From positions 1 to 30,750 of IMG/VR virus record IMGVR_UViG_3300025086_000142: 30,750 nucleotides of DNA; one strand, given 5' to 3'. Below, one piece after another: positions 7,373 to 23,000 of the stretch. Below the pieces are notes generated by a model. The model saw nothing but the letters and a program-made list of their open reading frames with translations. It ran no database searches and was not told where the DNA came from. Every line of letters starts with the position of its first letter. Position 1 is the stretch's first letter. This stretch comes from a virus. Made by a program: the position numbers and the translations under genes.

Positions 7373-8080
7373 ATGGTAGGAATAGGCAGAACAAGCAATG
7401 CTTTCTTTTTTGACGGTGTTACTGATTCTATCCTTATCCCTCAAGGTAACTTTACCAGCGTAGGACCAGCACGAGATATTCTCGGTAAAACTGGTAAAGG
7501 TAGTGATGAGTTTACAAATATCAATTCTATGATAAATGGTGGTTTTGCCATTGAAGCATGGGTTATCCCCGATTGCGGTGGAGTAGTTGCACATCGAGAT
7601 GGACAATTTACACTTGAGTTTGGAACGGTAGATACGCCCGGACCCGCAAAGTTTACTGTTCAATTATCATCATCAAGTGGTACAATACCTATAGTGTTAA
7701 GCACTGCTACAGCAACATCTACTCGATGGGATGGTGTGGTATATCCACCGCAAGAAGTTGGGGGCATACACGATACCTACAACCGTTATTTAGAAGGCAG
7801 TAGTGCATTACATAACGATGCTACAAATCTTAATTTTAAACATCGAGGTTTGTATCATATCGTTGCTGGCGTAACAAGAGGTTCTGTATTTTTATATGTT
7901 AATGGGTTAATTGTTGCCAGTCAAAAAATTAGTAATAACACGGTAATAGCAGATTCAACAGACCATGTTTACATTGGCGGTAAAGGTGGAGAGTTTAGAG
8001 GGGCTATCGAGGCTATTCACTTTAACAGTGATTTTGATTCTAATATGGCTGTAGCCACTGTTCCAGTCAACAGTGTTGAG
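7373..8080 (+). other. N-terminal LamG/concanavalin-like domain of the giant protein
   Basis: Residues 1-236 follow the order of a LamG-type jelly roll: an opening strand with FFFDGVTDSILIPQ, then FAIEAWVIPDCGGVVAHRDG, a long loop, HRGLYHIVAGVTRG, VFLYVNGLIVAS, and a closing HVYIGGKGGEFRGAIEAI. The DG.....IP, W and YVNG elements are characteristic of such domains, which in phages and secreted proteins often bind glycans. Ligand binding here is inference. Confidence 0.6.
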
Positions 8081-11000
8081 ACAACCGGTATGTATCGCTT
8101 TGAAGAACCGCTGGACATTGTAGAAGAGTCGTACGATTTTAACGCATTTACAGTCGCCGCTAATGGAACTACTACAACAATCACAGTTGCCGCCGCTGAT
8201 GCTCAAGCCCTTATCGCTCGCTTGACTGGTAAGGCATATGACAGTAGTAGCCCCACTACAACATTCACAGCCACTCCATACAGTATGGGTAATTACAAAG
8301 TCAATGATTTTGTTTCTACACCCGGCACAGAAGCGACACTTGCCATACCCCATACACCGTATAACATACTTATCAATCCCGGCTCTATTAACCGGAATAC
8401 AGAAAAACCAAACGCTTCTCCGCCGGAAAGAGCAAGAATAGAGTCAATAAATGGCTCTACTGGGGTAATTACAGTAAGTAGTATTCACATTGATTTTATC
8501 CTCGGCACTGGTGGTAAGCGTGGTCTTCTTCATTCTCGTACTGCTGATGTTGACAATTATTTTGTTGTAGTGAATGCTGACTTATTGATTGATAACGGAA
8601 CAGGTAAACCATATCAACCGCCCCATTATGGTAGTCAAATCTTTGATAAAACAGGTCAAATGGTGCTTGATGAGAGTGATTTTGCTCAACACGGCTTGGT
8701 GTATTCAACACAGATGGCTACTACTGATAATTCACCAAACAATCCTTTTGCTGTTACTTGGCCCGCTACTCTCGATGCTCTTTACCAAGTCGGACACAGC
8801 GGGCGACACAGGTATTCGCATGTCACAGGACACGAATATATGCGTCGTTATCCTAAACCAGCATACCTTTCAGTGGACCAAATGATGGATGGTTCGGCTG
8901 ATGTTGTTGAAATGGCATATGACAGTAACACCAAAGGTATTTCAAATCTCTTTAGCATGAATGCCCTGTCCGATTTTTATGAAGAAAGTACACAAGTTAC
9001 AATGGCTAATTTTATCAATTCTACCACTGCTACTTTTGTAGTCTCAAACGGATTGCCCGAAAGTAAAGAACAAGCAATTGCTATTGGTGGAACAAACTTT
9101 GACTACCGCCCGTTCATGCTAAAAGGACCAGTACCGGAGTTTGGTGACATCAATGAAGATACCCGCTTGTATCATTTACGACCGGAAAGTGTAAGCCGTA
9201 TCGCTTTACTCAAAGTTCCTACTCTTCAAAGCACACATAACCTTGCACCGTATGTTGAAATACACTACAATGCAATTGATTTGACAGGGGCGAGTATGAG
9301 TAAAACTACACCCTGTTTGATGATAGAAAAGACTGTACCGAGTGGTAATTTTGTCCTTACAGGCACGACTACGGTACTTGATGTCATTGAAGCAGACTTG
9401 GCTGATGCGACAAAAGACACTACACTGTTCGCACCCGGTGGTGTTATTATGGTAGGTAATGCCTATACATCAACTACATTGCATTTGGAAACACCGCATT
9501 CGTTGGTTGGTGACAATACCGGAGGATTTGAACTTGACAGTGAATTAGATTTTAGCCGTTGTCCTGTAAATTATACTCCACCAAACGATGCAACAGCAGA
9601 AGGTAACACAACACCTCAACACCTTACAGCATCACATAATAACGGTGTGCATGATTCAGCATATCATAAATTATGTATTGAACCCCTTAGTAGTAATACA
9701 GTAAAAAAGATGACTGAAAAAGGCATACAATTTATCAAACCTGCGGCTGTCACTAATTCTGGTACAGGTGTTTTTGACGAAGGTTCGACAAACGATGCCA
9801 CTAATAATTTTGAAATGTTTGATATTATAGATAACAGACAAGCGAATACACATGAGTATTCTGCTGTTATTTATGCTCAACCATCCGATAGAACACGAAC
9901 AAATCAGTTGTCTAAAATGCGTACAAATCTTACAGAAGGTAATTCACCAAGTATTGCATCACTGTTATATTTAATGAGTCGCACTCGCATTCGCTCGGTA
10001 AGAGAAGACGAAGACCCCGAAAGCAATGAAAAAATTGTCACAGTATTGGCAACGGGTATTGCAGAAGGACTCGCTAATCAAAATGTCAACATCACTGGTA
10101 GCGGCTCACCGGATTCGCACATCGTCAAAGAGATTGAGCCAAACGCCCCTGTTGTCACTGTCACACTTGGCGGGCCGGGGCAAGGTGCGATTAACACCAA
10201 ACCTACCAATGACCCAAGCCCGTTGATGCGATTACCCGGTTCAACCCGCCGTAGTTGCGCTGTACAGTCTGTAAATGTCAATACCGACATTGATAGGCAA
10301 TACATGTCTGTTCAACCCCTCAATAACTTGTCAACAGACATGGCATCATGGGGAACATATTGTTTTCCTAAAGTCGGTCGTATTTACCTTGAAGATGGTG
10401 CAAGTGCCGCTTACAGTTCAAAAACTGGTGCTGGTTTTAATTTTACTGTAGATACAAGCGCATTAGATATTATTACTCAAAGGTCATTTATAGACGCTGA
10501 TGGTGTAGCATATGCTACTTTTCATGAATGGTTAAACGCCACTGGTTTACTTTCCAATTCCACACCGAATGAATATAGTCTTGTAGCAACCATATACAAC
10601 GACCCTCATTTTGGTGACGATAACCTTTGCGAAGACGGTAGCACAGTTAATGACCGATTGTTTCAAAGTATGGACACGGTAAACCACGATTACCAACTCG
10701 GTACGCAATATGCCAGCACTCGTGCAATGGTAGAGATACCATTTTTCCCAAAACAATTTTTCGACCACGCACCAAGTGGTATTTTTCCCGGCCCCGACAA
10801 CAGTATGAAAGTTCATCTTGATGCTACATACACAGCCCATTCATGGAATCCCACTCCTGTCGGTCGGCGGGCAAACGATGTTGCTGTAAGCGACCGCAAT
10901 GCTCATTCAGCGTATGGATTTAATGCCAACAGTGATGAACACATTTCATCGGCTACCATTACTCAAATTAAAGTAAGTTCTAATTTTACTGACATATATG

Positions 11001-14000
11001 TTTCACACCCAAAGATATTCCCAACTGCCGAATCAGCGGCCAATGAGCATCGAAACATGAAAGATGTAGTGCGCTATCGTCGTGTTTTCTTGTCAAACAA
11101 TCAATGGGGTATTTACCAAAACGACCCTGCTACAGACGGCTATATTCGTATTCCAACAAATGTATCGGGTGGGTTTACTGGTGGTTTTTCGGAGGACTTC
11201 TTTACAGATGCAAGTATAGGTGACTTACTGTATGTAGCCGGTGGCTATCGAAACGAAACACTGATGCCTATTGCATCGGATGAAACTACCCCATCATCCG
11301 ACTTGGAAAATCGCTCACCGTATTACTATGATAATGCGAATATGCAAACTCAAGGCGGCAACCTCGATTACGGATTGCGTCAATATGTAAGCGCAGTTGA
11401 GTTCAAAGAAGGCCCGCTTACCAATCCCCACGCCCCTCGCATACAATCAAAGACGGCTACTGCTACTATCATAGATGTAGCGACATTATTTAGTTTAGTC
11501 TTTATCACATTAGACGATGCTTCGGCTTTTCCCGAAGGTCCAATTCTTGATGCTGTAATGAACGGCGATACCGCCGCTGTTTCCGCTGGTGATACCATCT
11601 ATGCCATAGAAGTTCTTGATGATGAGCCATTTGAAATGTATTATTTTGGCAGTATTACTCTTGATGACCCGAATAAAGTGTTGTGCATAAATGCCAGTAA
11701 TAACGATTTAAGTAATTTAACAGGTAAAAAAATAAGAATTAAAAGTGCAGGTCACGCTGTTATGGGTATTACAGACCCGCAAAATGCATACACTAATGAA
11801 GATATAACAAGTACTTTTAGACCAAGTGTAAGCGGTGAAATATGGACTTACACGGTGGCTGTGGGTGACATTGGTGGTGCAACTACACTTTCAGTAGCAC
11901 CTACTACTGCTACTCTCATGCCGCAAGCAAATACTGTTGGTATGAACTTAAGACCCGGTGATGACATATACCGTGAAGCGGCTGGTGATGCTACTGAAAT
12001 AGATTACATCGGTAAAGTTTTGTTTAGCGAATCACCAATTGCTGGTAGTGGACACGCTACAAACACAGTAATTACTCTTGAAACTTTTACACTTACCAGT
12101 TCAATTACCGCCTCCGATAAAACGGTCACAGTTCCCGACACTACAAGATTGCGTAAGGGGATGGCTATTACTGGTACAGGTATAGACACTGGTGCTTTTA
12201 TTGACAGTATCACCAATGCGACTACATTTAAAATGAGTCATAATCCAACAAGTAGTGGTACAACTACCCCGACACTTACCTTTGGTGGTAACGCACACGC
12301 TATTTCCAGTGGCGACAAACTCCGTATCAATGCCAGTTCAGTATTAGCAGAAGACCCCGATGCTATCTTAAATCTTGACTGGTTAAACCCTTATGCTCAA
12401 GGTGGCCTACGCAATGGTGATACCATATGGATGAACATGACAATGAACAACCCACATGCAGTAGAAGGGTTATTTGCAAAATCTCGTGGCGTATTAAATG
12501 ACAGTCAAGTATGGACAGGTTTCAATGGCGGTAGAGGTGCATTAGCAAACCGCCCTCGTGATTCTATACCACTTGAAAACTTTTTAATTGGAGATACATG
12601 TCTTGAAACAGCAAACAATTTTGTTCAACATGTAAACAAAACGATTGAATTGAATTACGAATCAATGGGGCTGTTATCATCTCAAGCACCCACAGTTGCT
12701 TATCTTGACCCTTATCTTGCTAAGAAAGGTCATGCACGAGTATTGATGTTTGATGTAGCACACGACCGTGAGTTCATCGCATTTCATGATTTACACATGC
12801 AGGTTCAATCCAGTGCCGCTACACCGCACATTGGGTTTGGTCGGCACATTGTAACTGCGGCAGGTGTAACTAATCTTGATAAGTTTACCATGTCGCAAAA
12901 TGGTGGTGCGCCACATTACTTTACCACTCAAATAGATGTAGCAAATGGATTCCCAAGCGAAAATCCGTATATTCGTCGCACTCAACAATCAAAGTTTATT
13001 GAAAGTGCTTATGTTCATAATATCGGTGGTAATACATCCGAGGACATGATGAGTACAACATCGGAGGGAGAAAACCCTGTATTGACTTACATTACGCAAA
13101 ATCCCGCTACTGCTGGAACAGGGGCGGCAAATAATAACTCACACTTAATGGGTAAAAATCACGGTCATTATGTACACACCGGTTTAATGCACGAAGGAAC
13201 AAGTAACTCATTTACAGTTGCAGATAGCACATTACCTCGACTTGAACCGGCAGTTTCTTCTGTATATTGGGCTAATGAGAAACATAAACAATCAATAAAA
13301 ACAACTGCTATATTATCATCTTTAACTCGTGATTTAAAATTACATCGTAAGAGTCACGGTGTAGCCACTTATTCACTTCGTGATTCCAGTACAATGATGG
13401 ACACACCCGATGGAACAAGAGCCATCTCCGCATTCCTTTGCTTGAAAGGTATTCGTAATGAAACGCTCACCCTTACAAATCACGAAGAAAGCCGATTGCA
13501 ATATCTCGACCATTGGAGTAAAATGGACTTCGTGCGCCGACTTACCATTGACTGTGGAGAAGTAGGAATAAAAGAGGGTGTTACGGATATTGAAGCCGCC
13601 GCAAGAGAGATTGTTCGTTTAATCAATCAAGGTGGCGCAAAGAAAGGAACTACAAGAAACATTTCGGTTAATCGAAGTCTTACACCCAATTCCGCCATAA
13701 CAGCAACCAGTAATATACTACCAAGTTTTGATAGATTACAAAACGACGCTATTATGCAAGCGGTAATGACGGGTTCTGTTTACGACCCCGCACCGTGGTG
13801 GTTTGCTGATGAAGCATTTGATACTCAAGACCGTGGTACTCACATGGGTTACATGCGAGCGCATTTAGGGCGTGTTGTTGAAGACCTTGATGGTAATACA
13901 GGTCATTCAGTTATTATTCACTCTACAATACCGGGTGCAAGCGGTCGTAATTTCTGCACATGGTTGGATAACAGCAAAGGACAATCTCAATACAAACCTC

Positions 14001-17000
14001 AATTCCTTATCGGTCATGGTGGGCGATTCCGAAACTTTTGGTGTCAACCGGATGAAACAAGCGGTGAAAACATGCACCCTGCACCTATGCCGATTAACAA
14101 ACACGGCAGACCGTTTGCACCAATTACTACGCTACGAGAATATGTTACGCAAGAAGACGCTGATGATAATTTCTTAAGCAATGGTGACTTTGCTGTAAGA
14201 AACAATTATTTATCCAATGCTCAAAAAAGAGGGGTTTCAGCCTTTAATGGTGGTGGTATGATTGCTAATACAATTAACGACGAGTCATTTGAATCGCAAA
14301 GTGCATCAAAGACTCTTGTTGAAGGGTTAAGAACTGGAACTCAAGCATTTGGTCGAGTTAATTTTGGTGGCATGGTCGCCAGTGGTATTCCGGGTTTTGC
14401 CCCCGATGCGGGTGTATGGGGTCTTGGTGAGCGAGGTAATACTGACTTTGATACTCGATACTCCGATGCTATAACTACTGGTAGCACAGCACCAACGGCA
14501 ATAACTGATTACTCCGACCATGTTACTGAATCTCAAGTTGAAACAGTGGGTAATGGACAACTTTACGGATTCCAATTTGAAGACCACCGTGGTAATACAT
14601 ACGGTGTAAGATTCATTTACCGTAGAATGGGTGATAACTTTAGCAATGATAATACTGTTTTACCGCCTACTCTTGATAATGAAATATGTGTTTATTTCGA
14701 TGACCGAGATGTAGGGCAGGGTGGACTTACCATTGGTAATCACATGCTTGGACACGGAGATGCTACCGGTCGTATTGATACAACCGGCCACCTTACAGAA
14801 GCATCATACCGTGGTAATCGCTGGAATGGTGTACCTTCACCTTCTGTTGGTATTGATGCGAGTGTTACTCTTGGAAATGGTCTTTTGACAGTTGTATTAC
14901 ACACACCATTCAACGGAACTACAGAAGGACTTTCTATACTTGCTAATCATCCCGACATACTCGGTTATCTTGGATTCCCAAAAACAAATGGCCTTCTCCA
15001 AATCAATGATACTTTTACTGGCACTACAGCAAAAGGTATTGTCGGACACACTTTTTCTTACACCCATCGAACAACAAGTATTGCTGGTTTTAGTAGTGAT
15101 GCAACTTGCGATTACAACGACGACCCTACTATTACAATGGATTCAACGGCAGATTTAGTAGTTGGAATGGGCGTTGTAGGCGTAGGTATTCCCGATGGTG
15201 CTACTGTTGCATCAATAACTAATACAACAACATTTGAATTGAGTGTATCAACCACTGGTGGGTCAAAATCAAATCAAATATTGATGTTTACACCGGTACA
15301 TAGATTTTATGGAATAGTAGGTGACGCATTTACTTCTTCACATTATGTCGCTAATAGGGCTGGAACAACCGAGATACATGATGCCGCAAGAGTTCAACCT
15401 CATGCAAGTAACAATACAATGCGTGTTTTACTTTCACCCCGAATTAACTGGACTACACTTGTTACTGATGAATTGATGGCGGCTGTAACAGCGGCGGCGA
15501 TTAACCATGACAATCCAAGTGCCACTCTTAATTTTGATTGTCGGGGGATGTATGCCGCTGATGGATTCACATTCGGTCAATGGGGTGTAGCCGCTGATGC
15601 TATTAAGATACGAGCGCATAACCCGTCAAGAATGACTATGCCTCTTGCAACAATGTTCGAGGCTACATTGCATAAAGACTGGGGCATACACGCCGCCCAT
15701 CTTGAATATGGAGAATACGACAAACTTCACGAAACTACTGGCGGTTGGTCTATAGTAACAACTGATGCTATTAACAATCCATACAGCGATGCTGAACTTG
15801 ATGCAAACCGTAGAATGGATGTAGGATATTTACCATACACGGTATTACAACTACAAAGTAAAGGTCGGGGTTATAATGCAAATACAGCCACTCCTTTACT
15901 GGTTGATTCAGCCAATACCCCTGTATCGGTTACTTCTTGGCGAAGAAATCTCAAAGGTGAAAATTATACATCTATTACCGGCGACCACATATTACCTTGT
16001 TTGAACAACCCAATACTTTTGTTTGAATCATACACACACTCCGGTAATGTTTTCCTCGCAAAAACCAATAAAATAGCACACGCTATGATACCTGCTGGAC
16101 AAGAAGCAGACACTATAGGGGATGCTGATGATGCTGATACCCATGCTAAAGAAGGTTCATTTGGTGAACTACTTGTATATAGATACCCTACTGATGATGG
16201 TATCGGGATTGCCGCATTAGAATCAATTAGAGGTAGCACTTCTCATACTTCTTTGACAAATGCATTTGGTAATGGACATGGGCGATGGAAAACTCACTTT
16301 TATCAAGATATAGGTGATGATTTTATACTTACCCGATTTGCTCAAACCAACCGGTCACTCGGACCCGGTTTTGAGCGTGATGCAATATGCGGGTATCGTT
16401 CTCACGGTAGCGTTGATAGTGAACCTATTATCTTCTTGCGTGGTGCAAGAGACAGTATAGACCACAGTGTACCGCTTTACTTTGGCGGTGGGTTCACTGG
16501 TGTTACACTTGACATCAACGATGGAACGCAAAACGATTACTCATCATTCTACACCCACCCCTACTCCGGTGGGCCAACAGGAACAGCGGGTATTCAAAAC
16601 GCCAATGAAATTAGCGGGTCATTCGCTATGGTGGACTGTAATGCACTGCTCGCTTTCTTCCCCGGCACAGCCCTTCTCAATCAACACCGAGGGTCAATCA
16701 ACAGCCCAGTGTCGAACAAAGACAGCATCCTATCACCCGACCTACGAGGTGGTAATTTAGATGACAACTTCACTTTACTTAATGCGGCGGCGGCTGGCGA
16801 TGTACGAGCAAGATACGCCGCAGGTATTGTTCGCCAACAGCCTGTACCGTTGGTGCTTCGCTTTGCTCATCCTACCGCCCGCTATCATGACAGCCAACCT
16901 ATTGTAGATGCTACCTGCGATTATAATAATGACCCAACGATTACAATGGATTCTACAACGCAACTTGTTGTAGGAATGACGGTCACAGGTACAGGTATTC

Positions 17001-20000
17001 CCGATGGGGCTACAGTATCATCCATTACCAATGCTACCACATTTGAGTTATCGGTTGCTACTACTGGTGGCTCGGTGTCAAACGGAACTTTAACATTTAA
17101 TTATATTGAAAATAAAACTACTTACCTTGTCTATGGGCCGGGTCAAGCATTCCCATTCACCGAAGACGACAACTCCAATGCGGCTGTCGAACCTCACCCC
17201 GGATATGTTGTCACTACCGGTAACACTTGGAGTAAAGTTCCTCACAGTAATTATCTACCAAATGAAATTACCAACAATGATAATTTATACGGCCCGCCCG
17301 ATTCTACTTACCAAACTGCAAGAAACCGTTACCATTGGCGAACTACGCTTAACTGGTCGCCACCGCAAGGTATTCCCAATGTAGGTTATTTACAGCAACG
17401 ACCGGAACACGGTTCTCACTATGGCGAAGTCTTTACCAACCCAACAAGTGGTAAAATTACCAGTGATAATAAAGCAGATTATTGGAAAGCCCACCCTTAC
17501 AAACACTGCGCAGTATCTTATTACGGTATTGCCATGAGTGCAGATATGACATTTCACATGGATGGTGGGTATCATCCCGGTGGTTCATGGCTTGACAACC
17601 AAATCTCGTTCAACCCCCCAAATCCAAACAGTAACTATCGTTATGCTTTGGATGCGGGTAATCAAGTCAACGCTACAGCATACCGAGTATCGGGTGTGAT
17701 GGGTAAGATTATTCTTGAAGGTGCGAACAGCGAAACTGCGCTTAACTTTGACACTGATTATATTGTAGTAGATGGAACACGCTGTCAAAACGGCGAAGAA
17801 CTGGCGACTATCATCGGTCAAGCAATCAACGAAAATCCCGGTAAAGGTGCGCTTAAGGCAATGGGTGGAACATTCCTACCATCTATGGGTAACTCAATGC
17901 GCCAAGACCGATATGGTTGGATTGAAACAGGTAGTTCCGGTAGTATTCTTTATCAAAATATGACTGGCGATTTAGATGTTCGACTACTTGCAGGTACCGC
18001 TTTAGATAACTCAAAGGTGTATGTTCAAACAGTTATTGACGGTGCAACTCAAGAAGAATTAGAACAAATACCTATGAGTGGATGGCTTCGTACACCCGAT
18101 GGTGGGCGAGACCACACAGTAGGCGCAGGGGCCGTTGACCCAAGTTACCATGCTGGTCCTACATGGGGATGTTATCACAGTCGAGAAATATACAATGATA
18201 GCGGAACATATCGTGTAAGGTTTTACCTTGCACCAAATCGAATAAGCGGTCAACCTTTACTTGAAGACCGTACTACATGGCATAATAAATGCGAAAGTGC
18301 AACTTTAACTTACCCTTCTCCGGGTGCTGTAATTGACCCAAACCCGCCAAGTCAACCCGAACCTATTCAATACCCACCACTCACAAAGTTATTTGTTTGG
18401 TCGAAGGCGGGTGTTCATCGCTTTAACAATGAAAACGAAACCCCTCGTAGCCACATGACACAGGCGCACTTTGGTGGATTGGTGGATGCTATTGACCGCA
18501 CACGCCCTGTAGGGGCTGTAGGATGGGCGGGAGAGCGTTATTCCTACCTCAATTCGCTCAAGGTAGATACAACCGTCTTTACCGACGCTACATGTGATTA
18601 CAATAACGACCCTACAATTGCAATGGATTCTACCGCAAAACTAAAAATTGGTATGTTGGTAAGTGGAACAGGTATTCCTACGGGTGCTTATGTCCGTAGC
18701 ATTACCAGTAGCACTGGATTTGAATTATCAGCATCAACAACAGGAGGTTCGGTAACAAATGGCACACTTACCTTTACCACTAATCTTTACGCCGCTGGAA
18801 AGGGTGCTTGGCATCCTAAGATGGGCTTTACTCCGTATGGTTCATCAGCCTCATGTATGAGTGTATTAGGACACCTACCAAGTTCCTATCCAATGTATAA
18901 CAGCCCCGAAGCAAGTCCGAGAGTCAACGGTCAAGAAAGTGTTTCCAATACTTCTTACGATGTTGCGCTTACTACACCTTATACATGGAATATCGGTTTG
19001 GCCGGAGGTGCTGGATGGTACGCGGCTTACGACTTTACAGATGTTGAAAGTACAAAAGACATAATGAGTGCAAAACCTCCACACATGCGAGAAACTGACA
19101 CTGATACTACATTCATACTTAACAAAAAATTACATCACCAGCAAGGAGTATTTAGTCGAGCAATGCTTGTCATCAGTAATGAAAGTGAATTGGCTCTTGT
19201 TGCTAAGACTGACCGTGATGGTATCAAAGCAACCGGTGATTGGTTGTCGGTCGTATCGAAAACTCGTGCTGGCATAGCCGCCGCTACTGCTATTACATTC
19301 GCTGGTACAACACGATGGGATGAACGATTCCATGATGCTGAACGATACATAGCCCCTGCCAACGCTGGTCCAAATGTCGAAGCGTTAATTGCTACAGGAA
19401 CGGCCACACCTACTGCTGATGTTCCGTCTGCGGCTTATGTATTACACACAGCATTAACCAGCGACCAAGATACTAATTTGTTTAACGCCGAACCTTGTTT
19501 CGCTGAAACAGGAGATTTGTTCTTTGACACTGATATTAGCCCCGGTTCTATCAATCTTGAGGTTGCTACTGCTGTTACTCGTAATATTACAAAAGAACTT
19601 GAATTATCAAGCAGTGATGCTGAAATTGATAATTATGATTACACTAATGATGACTTTTGGCTTGGTGACACCAACGGTTACAAGTTATCACAGCGTACAC
19701 CTGCTCAAAACTTTAGCGTTGAGCATGTAGTTTGGAAACGGATGGATGGTGGCAACCTTAGCCTACCTGCTTCTAATGCACGAGGATTGGGTGCTGTTCC
19801 GTTTGTCACTCGTGTAACAGGTAGTAATGCCTACACCACTGGTGAAAAATTATACGGTAACAACCGCTTTACCTTTGAATCAACCAATAGTGCAATGTTC
19901 CCGATTATCCAAGCGCAAGAATTGTCGCATCCGCAATTAGCCGCCCGTCACCCCGATTTACTGCGTAATATTCTTGAAATACCAAATGAAGAGATTCAGT

Positions 20001-23000
20001 TTGAAAGTATTACAGTAATTGATGATACAGGCCAAGAACATAAAATCGAGGGTGGCTCACCATTCGGAACAATTATTCGGGCGTATTCGCAAATACCCGA
20101 CCGAACAACGCAGGGATTAGCACCAGCAATTGCAGGTAGCGGTGTCACACCGAATATGAAAATACGATTACCCGACCCCGATTCAATACCCGGTAACTTG
20201 GTAGTTCGTTCCGGCTTTGACAGACTACAAGCCTATCAAACTGAAACAATGGGTACAGGTGGTATGATGACTAAATCCACCGTAGAACATATGTTCGATA
20301 ATAGTTTGGTGAGTCCAAACCTCGGCCCTACTTACAGCGACCATAACTGGGAACATCTTTCTCAAAATACACCGTTCCCCGAAAGTAAAATGACAGGCTG
20401 GCAAAGTTCCACAGGAAACGCACCTCTTGAAACAGCCTATGAATTACACGACCGTACCTTGTACTTCCATGTAACAAAAATGGGTAACACCAACACTCAC
20501 AAGCATCCTGTCATTTATTCACATAGTGCTGGTGTAGTTAATCACGAACTTACAGGTGTGTCTTTTAGTGGCACTACTTTAACAGTGAATACAAGTGTAA
20601 ACTCCGCTGTCTATGATTCTACCTTTGGAAACAAAGAACGAGTAGGAGAGCGCAGATTCCTTCGATTATACAATCCGACTACCGATGAAGGCGGCGTAGC
20701 ATCCTTTACCGGCATTAGTGGCTCTACATTCACTGGTTGCGTGGGTGATGAAACATTCAACAAACTCGTTCTTAGTAGTATTACAGCACTGAAAGTAGTT
20801 CCATCTTATTACATTCCCGCTGGTAGCACCCGATTCTATGGTTCACGCCGTATTAGAGACCATGCAGAAGTGAGTGGTAACAGCCCCGATATGGCCCACA
20901 CACACTATGTCAATTACTCGGTAACGGGTGAAGAGGCGACTACAGGGTATTCGATATACAGTAAACCGCAACTCACCCCTGCGCCTATACCCCGTATGGG
21001 TCATCACTTTGTCAACGCAACAATGGCTATGTTACCCGGACATTGGGCGCACCCTGCTTATCAAGGATTATACGACAAACACCGAGCCTGTCGCTCGGCT
21101 ACTTTACAATCATTTGAACATGAAGATATGGAAGAAAGAGGTATGAACACTTTAGTTACAAGCCGAGATACTTTCCCTACTTATGACCCGCAATTGGTCT
21201 TTGGCTCATTAACTGCTACACCGAGTGGCCCAAGTGATATACACGGCGGTGGATTCTCATTGATGTTTGAAACCAAGTTGCGTAACGATGGTTATGGTGT
21301 TCTTGCATCCGAGGGGCAAGCCGGTGTTGTTAATTCAAAGGGTGGACACACCGTTGTTCTTGAAGCCGCAGGTACTTACACATTGAAAGAACACTTCCCC
21401 GACCCCGCCGAAGTTGGTGCGTATCAAATTATTATCCAACCTAATATGCACAGTTCACAGTTTATTGGTTATCATGCTAATGGTCCTGCTGATAACAGTG
21501 CCACTCCCGATGGTAGTGTAAATGAATTAACAAGTCAACAAGTTGCTCTCGTCGTAGGTATTCGTGAACCCGACAGTGCCACAGGTGCTTACGCTCTCGT
21601 ATTAGCAAACGCTACGATGGCTGATGTAAGAGGCTGTGAAGTATTCATCAACGAATTGATGATAGACCATGACCCCGATTACGGTAGTCATTTCACCAAT
21701 ATCCCACCGCTGATGTTGTATAATCCATTTGGTGTACAAAGCACAGAATCACCAGCGTTTGTTCGTCGGTCACTACCCTACTTACCAAATATGTTTATTG
21801 ATTCAACACCCGGATTTACAACCAACATTCCGTGGTGGTCTATCGTACACAAGGTTGCCCCCGATAACGCTGATGCTGACCGCTTCAATCATTTGTCTTG
21901 GCATCGGCTTGATAATTACTATGAGTTCTTAAGAGCGAGTAATGGTTCTATTGCATCTCAAATTACACTTGCCGGTTATCCAAGTTTCTATCCCGACTTA
22001 TACTCCGAGATACTTGAGAATATTAGTCTTACACCTGTGTGTAATGTAGTAAGTGTAGCATCTACAGTTATCACAGTAGATGATGCACGAGGATTCCCTA
22101 AGCAACCTTACTATGGTATGGTGCTTGAATACATTGATGCAACAGGAATACGACGAACACATACTTACACTGAACGCAGTAGTTATGATTCAAGTAATAT
22201 GAATAAACCTAAGCAATTTACTATTGTAGCCAACAGTGACTTTACCAGTAATTTAACTGCTGGAACAGGAATACGCCTAAGTCGAGCGTATGATTTTAGA
22301 CCAGCAAATACAATTTTAAATGACAGTGAAACAAGTATCATCACCCGAACATTACCTCAAACCTTAGCAGGTAGTCGTGATACCAACAGCCTACACATGG
22401 CTGATGCATACCTTTGCCTGTGGCATCCAAATCTCGGTCGCCCTCACACCTTTTACAGCGATGCAAGTCGAACATGGTTGAACCCATTGACTGACCGAGC
22501 CATTAACCAAAAGCCACTCAACAGTATGCCGGAACACTTTGAAACGGTTCACTACCATGACGCTACTTACTACGCCAGCATGGGTCCGTTTGCTTTGCGA
22601 ATGAAGACAGCCATGCCGCCTACCGAAGCGCAATCAACATACTACACTGCTACATCAGCGAGTGTGAGTAGTACAACTGTAACTGCTACAGGTACTATAA
22701 TGGCCGGATGGCCTACAAGTGGAACAAACACTGTATATGTCAACAGTGGTAGCGAAGAAGAAACTTTTACCTACACAGGTGGTGGTGCTGGCGGTACAAC
22801 ATTAACAGGATGTGTTAATGTTATAGGAACTCCATTGACTACAATGGCGAGTGGTAATCATTCACTGCGCTACTACAAGACCGCTGACCTCGCCGCTGAT
22901 GGTTCACACACTCGTCAAGTTGTATCTCACACTGGTAATACCATTACAACAAATGGTGGTGAGCCTATCGGAGATGAGGATTACATCTTTGTTGATGGGC

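Noticed and set aside
12091-18778. The scattered modules as a CRISPR array or transposon copies
   Set aside because: The copies are in frame, about 190 bp long, far apart, protein-conserved and lack terminal repeats or a transposase.
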